NCBI GenBank assembly: GCA_027451785.1
Contig: DAIDIS010000234.1
Location: 1-7,501, forward strand
Length of the DNA: 7,501 nucleotides
Source of the DNA: Acidimicrobiales bacterium
Lineage (GTDB): Bacteria > Actinomycetota > Acidimicrobiia > Acidimicrobiales > JAKAVM01
Direction: 5' to 3'
Shown here: one piece after another, positions 4,642 through 7,501 of the stretch
Layout: each line of letters begins with the position of its first letter
Numbering within the stretch: position 1 is the stretch's first letter
The notes under the pieces: model-generated
The model's database searches: none
The model's input: only the letters and a program-made list of their open reading frames with translations
What the model was told of the DNA's origin: nothing
Made by a program: the position numbers and the translations under genes

Positions 4642-6807
4642 GTGGTATTACGACGCGCTTTTTCCGCCTCAACCATTGTGATGGTCTTGGTTTTGCTCAC
4701 CCTTGGGGTCGCACAGACTGAAAGCTGGGCGACCACTCAGACTTCGGGGATAAGCTCACAGGCTGAAATTCCTTCTCACTCGCTTGCCCCGGCTGATGAG
4801 AGCACTGCAGCGAGCACCGGAGCAGGCTCCGAGGCCACCCAAGCGCAACAAGCAGTCAAGGAATCCTTCGCCCGACAGGCCCATTTCGACCCCAGGCTTA
4901 AGGGGCACTCGCTTTACAACGGCTCGAATGTTGAGCTGATTGGTCATGGGTGGGGTCACGGCATAGGCATGGGGCAGTGGGGAGCCCTGGGTTATGCTCT
5001 CGACGGCGAGAGTTACCAGTGGATACTCGACCATTACTACGGCGGCACGACAGTAGGTTCGGTTGCGAACGACCCATTGAAGGTTGTGATCACCGGTAAT
5101 GACGGAAACTATCCGATAATCACTTCGGACTCGACGTTTACGGTGGGAGCCATCACTTTCCAGCCAGGGCAGGCGGTGATGTTCGCACCGGACTCCACTG
5201 GCGGGTGGAATGTATTTCAGGGGGGATCGTGTGCGGGTCCCTGGTCGGGTTCGCTGGCCGATGAGGCGCAACCCATTGTGGTGCCGCAAAGTTCCGACCC
5301 GAACGCAACCTCCTCTCAAGTTCTTCAAATCTGCGAGGCGGGTGGAAATGGTTACTACCGAGGGGACTTCGAGCCCGCCTACTATCAGGTGTATCCAAGG
5401 ACTGTGAACATCGTCCCGATTGAGTCCTATTTGCGCGGCGTGGTCCCATCTGAGTCACCTGCGTATTGGGGAAGCCTGGGAGGCCCGGGAGCCCAAGGCC
5501 AACAGCAGGGTTTTCAGGAGCTGGAAGTCCAGGCCGTTGCCGCACGTTCGTATGCCGAGGCCGCGAGGGGAGAGTATGGATATGCGGATATTTGCGACTC
5601 GACGAGCTGTCAAGTCTACGGCGGAATGAACTCTGAAAACTCGCTCACGGATTTGGCGGTTTCCGGCACTGCGGGCGAGATTATGCAGACCTCGTCCGGC
5701 GCTTCGGCGAACACCATGTTCTCCGCTTCAACTGGCGGATATACCTCTTCTTCGGGTCAGTTTCCTGCAGCAGTCGATGCCGGTGACTCTGTATGCGTAG
5801 CGTCGGCGTGTAATCCCAATCATGTTTGGTCTACGGACATCTCCGTCTCGTCAATAGAGTCGTATTGGCCTCAGATCGGATCGCTTAGCTCTATTTCGGT
5901 GACTTCGAGGAATGGGCTTGGCGATTTCGGTGGGCGCGTCGGAAACATCCAGATTGTCGGTACAAATGGGACGGAGAACCTCTCCGGTTCGGCATTCGAA
6001 GGTGCCTTTGGGCTTAATTCCGACTGGTTTATCAATACGGGCTACCCGAGCGGCGGCGAGGGTGGATATTGGCTGGTTTCTGCCCAAGGCGGTGTCTACT
6101 CGTATGGAGACTCCAGTTTCTTCGGTTCCGCAGCGACCCCGTCGGTACCGAGCCCGATCGTCGGCGCTGCCCTTTACTCAGGTGGAGCAGGTTATTGGAT
6201 CGCAAGCGCGGACGGGACGGTTTACGCATTCGGTGGCGCCCCTAACCTTGGTAACGCTCCTGCCCCGGTTGTCTCGATGGCAACTACCCCGGACGGTCTG
6301 GGGTACTGGTTGGTGACATCCCAGGGAGCGGTGTATCCATTTGGTGACGCCAAGTTCTTCGGCTCTGCGACGAATCTCAACTTGTTCCGGCCGATAAACG
6401 GCATTGCGACCACGCCTGATGGTCAGGGCTACTGGCTGGTGGCGTCGGACGGAGGAATTTTTGCCTATGGCGATGCCCAGTTCTTTGGCTCCACCGGCGG
6501 TTCGATCCTGAACAAGCCGGTGATCGGAATGGCCTCCACTCCTGATGGGAAGGGCTATTGGTTGGTGGCTGCCGATGGGGGGCTTTTTGCCTATGGGGAT
6601 GGCTATTTCCATGGATCGTTGCCCGGTATCGGCGAGACGAACACGGCGACGGCCATGGTTCCGACTCCTGACGGCGGCGGTTACACGATCGTGACTCAAG
6701 ACGGAGGGGTTCACCCATTCGGGGATGCCCCGATCTTCGGTGACCTGGAACCTCAATCCTCCGGGTTCACCGGCTCCGTCGTAGCACTGATGATCCACCC
6801 TGGGTGA
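4642..6807 (+). CDS. Secreted SpoIID/LytB-domain protein with six C-terminal GYWLV repeats
   Basis: Exported protein of 721 residues. It starts with GTG, followed by two arginines and a hydrophobic segment (~10-26), a signal peptide ending near ESWA. Residues ~31-90 are Ser/Thr/Ala/Gln-rich linker. The motif GHGWGHGIGMGQWGA (101-115) and VPIESYLRGVVPSESP (258-273) followed by QAVAARSYA (297-305) identify a SpoIID/LytB domain. SpoIID is a lytic transglycosylase that cuts peptidoglycan glycan strands stripped of peptides. Glu271 sits where the family's catalytic Glu lies, and Cys318/Cys323 before QVYGG match the paired cysteines seen in SpoIID. Residues ~475-720 carry six repeats starting at 475, 517, 554, 596, 638 and 680, each like GYWLV…DGG…YGD…FFGS with TPDG before, probably blades of a beta-propeller. 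It follows the glycan exporter on the same strand after 94 bases. No Shine-Dalgarno is seen. ATG at 4681 is an alternative start but would remove the charged n-region. Confidence 0.9.
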   Translation: MVLRRAFSASTIVMVLVLLTLGVAQTESWATTQTSGISSQAEIPSHSLAPADESTAASTGAGSEATQAQQAVKESFARQAHFDPRLKGHSLYNGSNVELIGHGWGHGIGMGQWGALGYALDGESYQWILDHYYGGTTVGSVANDPLKVVITGNDGNYPIITSDSTFTVGAITFQPGQAVMFAPDSTGGWNVFQGGSCAGPWSGSLADEAQPIVVPQSSDPNATSSQVLQICEAGGNGYYRGDFEPAYYQVYPRTVNIVPIESYLRGVVPSESPAYWGSLGGPGAQGQQQGFQELEVQAVAARSYAEAARGEYGYADICDSTSCQVYGGMNSENSLTDLAVSGTAGEIMQTSSGASANTMFSASTGGYTSSSGQFPAAVDAGDSVCVASACNPNHVWSTDISVSSIESYWPQIGSLSSISVTSRNGLGDFGGRVGNIQIVGTNGTENLSGSAFEGAFGLNSDWFINTGYPSGGEGGYWLVSAQGGVYSYGDSSFFGSAATPSVPSPIVGAALYSGGAGYWIASADGTVYAFGGAPNLGNAPAPVVSMATTPDGLGYWLVTSQGAVYPFGDAKFFGSATNLNLFRPINGIATTPDGQGYWLVASDGGIFAYGDAQFFGSTGGSILNKPVIGMASTPDGKGYWLVAADGGLFAYGDGYFHGSLPGIGETNTATAMVPTPDGGGYTIVTQDGGVHPFGDAPIFGDLEPQSSGFTGSVVALMIHPG
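6064..6800 (+). repeat. Six tandem ~42-residue coding repeats (GYWLV type)
   Basis: The 3' third of the gene is built of six degenerate units. Their GYWLV-equivalent starts are 42, 37, 42, 42 and 42 residues apart. Units 4 and 5 are the most alike (TPDG-GYWLVA-DGG-FAYGD), while unit 2 lacks five residues and unit 6 has diverged (GYTIV, HPFGD). The pattern indicates internal duplication followed by drift. The DNA copies differ at many third positions, so this is not recent expansion or a CRISPR-like array. Confidence 0.85.
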
Positions 6808-6840
6808 TCGGTCCCGCTCAGTTGTGAAGTGCCGTTGCCC

Positions 6841-7203
6841 TTAGTTGGGTATCTTCCGGTAAACGGCTCTCGGAAGGTGACGCAGTAGAGACATCACGTA
6901 GCGGAGCTTCTTCGGTGCCCAGACGATCTCTGAACCGGTCTCCATAGCCCTGGTTACAACTTCAGCAACGGACTCCGAGTCGGTCGCAAAAGGTGCGGGC
7001 TTCATTCCTTCGGTCATTTGTGTATGTACGAAGCCGGGCCGGACAATCATGAGCTTCACGCCTGAGCCCACGAGCGAGTCGCCAAGGCCCTGGCAGAATG
7101 CGTCCAATCCGGCCTTGGACGAGCCATAAATGAAGTTCGACCGCCTTGCTCTCTCGCCCGCAACCGACGAAAAGACCATTATCGTTCCGTGACCCGTCGA
7201 TCC
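6841..7203 (-). pseudogene. dprE2: DprE2-type short-chain dehydrogenase, C-terminal part only
   Basis: This fragment of about 120 residues runs from GSTGHGTIMVFSS to the TAA at 6841-6843. DprE2 (Rv3791 in M. tuberculosis) is the NADH-dependent partner of DprE1. Together they turn decaprenyl-phospho-ribose into decaprenyl-phospho-arabinose for cell-wall arabinan. Visible are the SDR active-site Ser in FSSVAGE, the YxxxK pair in YGSSKAG, IVRPGFVHT, and a tail (EIVWAPKKLRYVMSLLRHLPR) that is strikingly DprE2-like. The family is ~250 residues long. The NAD-binding TGxxxGxG half is absent because similarity ends at about 7203, where AT-rich DNA begins and the frame soon meets a TAA (7210-7212). 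The ATG at 7179 lies mid-domain and is not a real start. The gene is either interrupted, or intact in the genome and split by an assembly or cloning junction. It converges on the SpoIID-like gene with 33 bases between stops. Confidence 0.85.
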
Positions 7204-7501
7204 ATAATTTTATAAAAAAAATTTATAAAAGATAGGAATAAAATGTTTATGTAATTGGAAGTAGTAGTCTCTCCATTTAAAAATACAGTAACCCTATGCA
7301 ATTCTCAAAGTGACCTCATAAAGAAAGGAGCTTATTAAGCGGGTTGTTATGAAACTAAATAATTTAATAGGTTTATATGAGCGAGAAAAAGCTGAGAATT
7401 AAGCCCGAAAAAGCAATCGTACTAAAATCGCCACAGATGGATAAGTAGAGAATACTAAGGTTTAGAAAGAATAATATTGAAGGAATTCGGCAAATTAACT
7501 T
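7204..7501. other. AT-rich segment unlike the rest of the window
   Basis: Composition falls abruptly to about one third GC. No recognisable gene is present. On the plus strand there are two tiny overlapping reading frames: 7349-7402 (17 codons, with AAAGGAG at 7324-7330 but 18 bases before the ATG) and 7377-7448 (23 codons). The second continues in frame after its TAG for 17 codons, as RILRFRKNNIEGIRQIN, to the window edge. It may therefore be a decayed or nonsense-interrupted gene continuing outside. An inverted repeat lies at 7208-7230, and GAAAAAGC occurs twice (7385-7392, 7407-7414). It could be the edge of a mobile element or island, or DNA from another organism joined in error. Confidence 0.7.
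7208..7230. repeat. AT-only inverted repeat at the edge of the foreign segment
   Basis: TTTTATAAA (7208-7216) and TTTATAAAA (7222-7230) are exact reverse complements around five A residues. The element starts within about five bases of the composition break. It could be the terminal sequence of an inserted element or a weak hairpin, and it also resembles archaeal TATA boxes. Low sequence complexity makes chance occurrence quite possible. Confidence 0.4.

Noticed and set aside
4756..5545. Minus-strand open frames opposite the SpoIID domain
   Set aside because: They have no motifs, and the plus-strand frame carries all SpoIID signatures.
6178..6798. Long minus-strand open frame opposite the repeat region
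   Set aside because: It mirrors the GYWLV repeats, giving repetitive Arg/His-rich nonsense. The plus strand clearly codes.
6064..6800. CRISPR or DNA-level tandem array
   Set aside because: The periodicity is about 126 bases, in frame, and conserved at protein rather than DNA level.
6808..6840. Bidirectional terminator between the SpoIID-like and DprE2-like genes
   Set aside because: The 33-base gap shows no convincing stem and no T-run on either strand.
7204..7501. Complete insertion sequence
   Set aside because: No transposase, no second inverted end and no target duplication can be seen. Only one edge lies in the window.

Overview
The window reads as chromosomal DNA of an actinobacterium of moderate GC (roughly mid-50s %, estimated by eye). 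The best taxonomic hint is the C-terminal repeat of the large secreted protein (GYWLV…DGG…YGD…FFGS, 42 residues), a repeat I associate with Acidimicrobiia. The ClpP1-like and DprE2-like sequences also fit Actinobacteria. A moderate-GC acidimicrobial genome is therefore my working guess, not a proof. The last ~300 bases (from about 7204) are abruptly AT-rich and look foreign to the rest.

Layout. 1-266 (+) is the C-terminal end of an EAL-domain (cyclic-di-GMP phosphodiesterase type) protein. It converges on 263-1198 (-), a secreted SGNH-fold esterase/lipase, and the two genes share four bases at their stops. Upstream of the esterase on the same strand is a tRNA-Leu(UAG) gene (1264-1347). The divergent spacer 1348-1491 carries a dense set of inverted repeats. 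Rightward from there run clpP (1492-2070), an ABC-2 polysaccharide-export permease of Wzm type (2067-3149) and its Wzt-type ATPase with a C-terminal glycan-binding-like domain (3150-4547). These three are packed as an operon: a GTGA overlap, then a stop codon abutting a TTG start. After a 94-base gap comes a 721-residue secreted SpoIID/LytB-type peptidoglycan-acting protein ending in six repeats, probably a beta-propeller (4642-6807). On the opposite strand and convergent with it is the C-terminal half of a DprE2-type short-chain dehydrogenase (6841-7203), cut off where the AT-rich DNA begins.

How the genes may work together (inference). Wzm and Wzt would move a lipid-linked glycan across the membrane, with the Wzt C-terminal domain recognising it. 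The SpoIID-like protein would act on peptidoglycan outside the cell. DprE2 belongs to decaprenyl-phospho-arabinose synthesis. In Mycobacterium tuberculosis the galactan exporter (Rv3781/Rv3783) and dprE1/dprE2 (Rv3790/Rv3791) lie in one cell-wall arabinogalactan region, so the window resembles a reduced, rearranged version of such a locus. No CRISPR array, complete mobile element, rRNA or phage module is visible. The points most worth checking are the break inside dprE2, the coupling of clpP to a glycan exporter, and the SpoIID-propeller protein.
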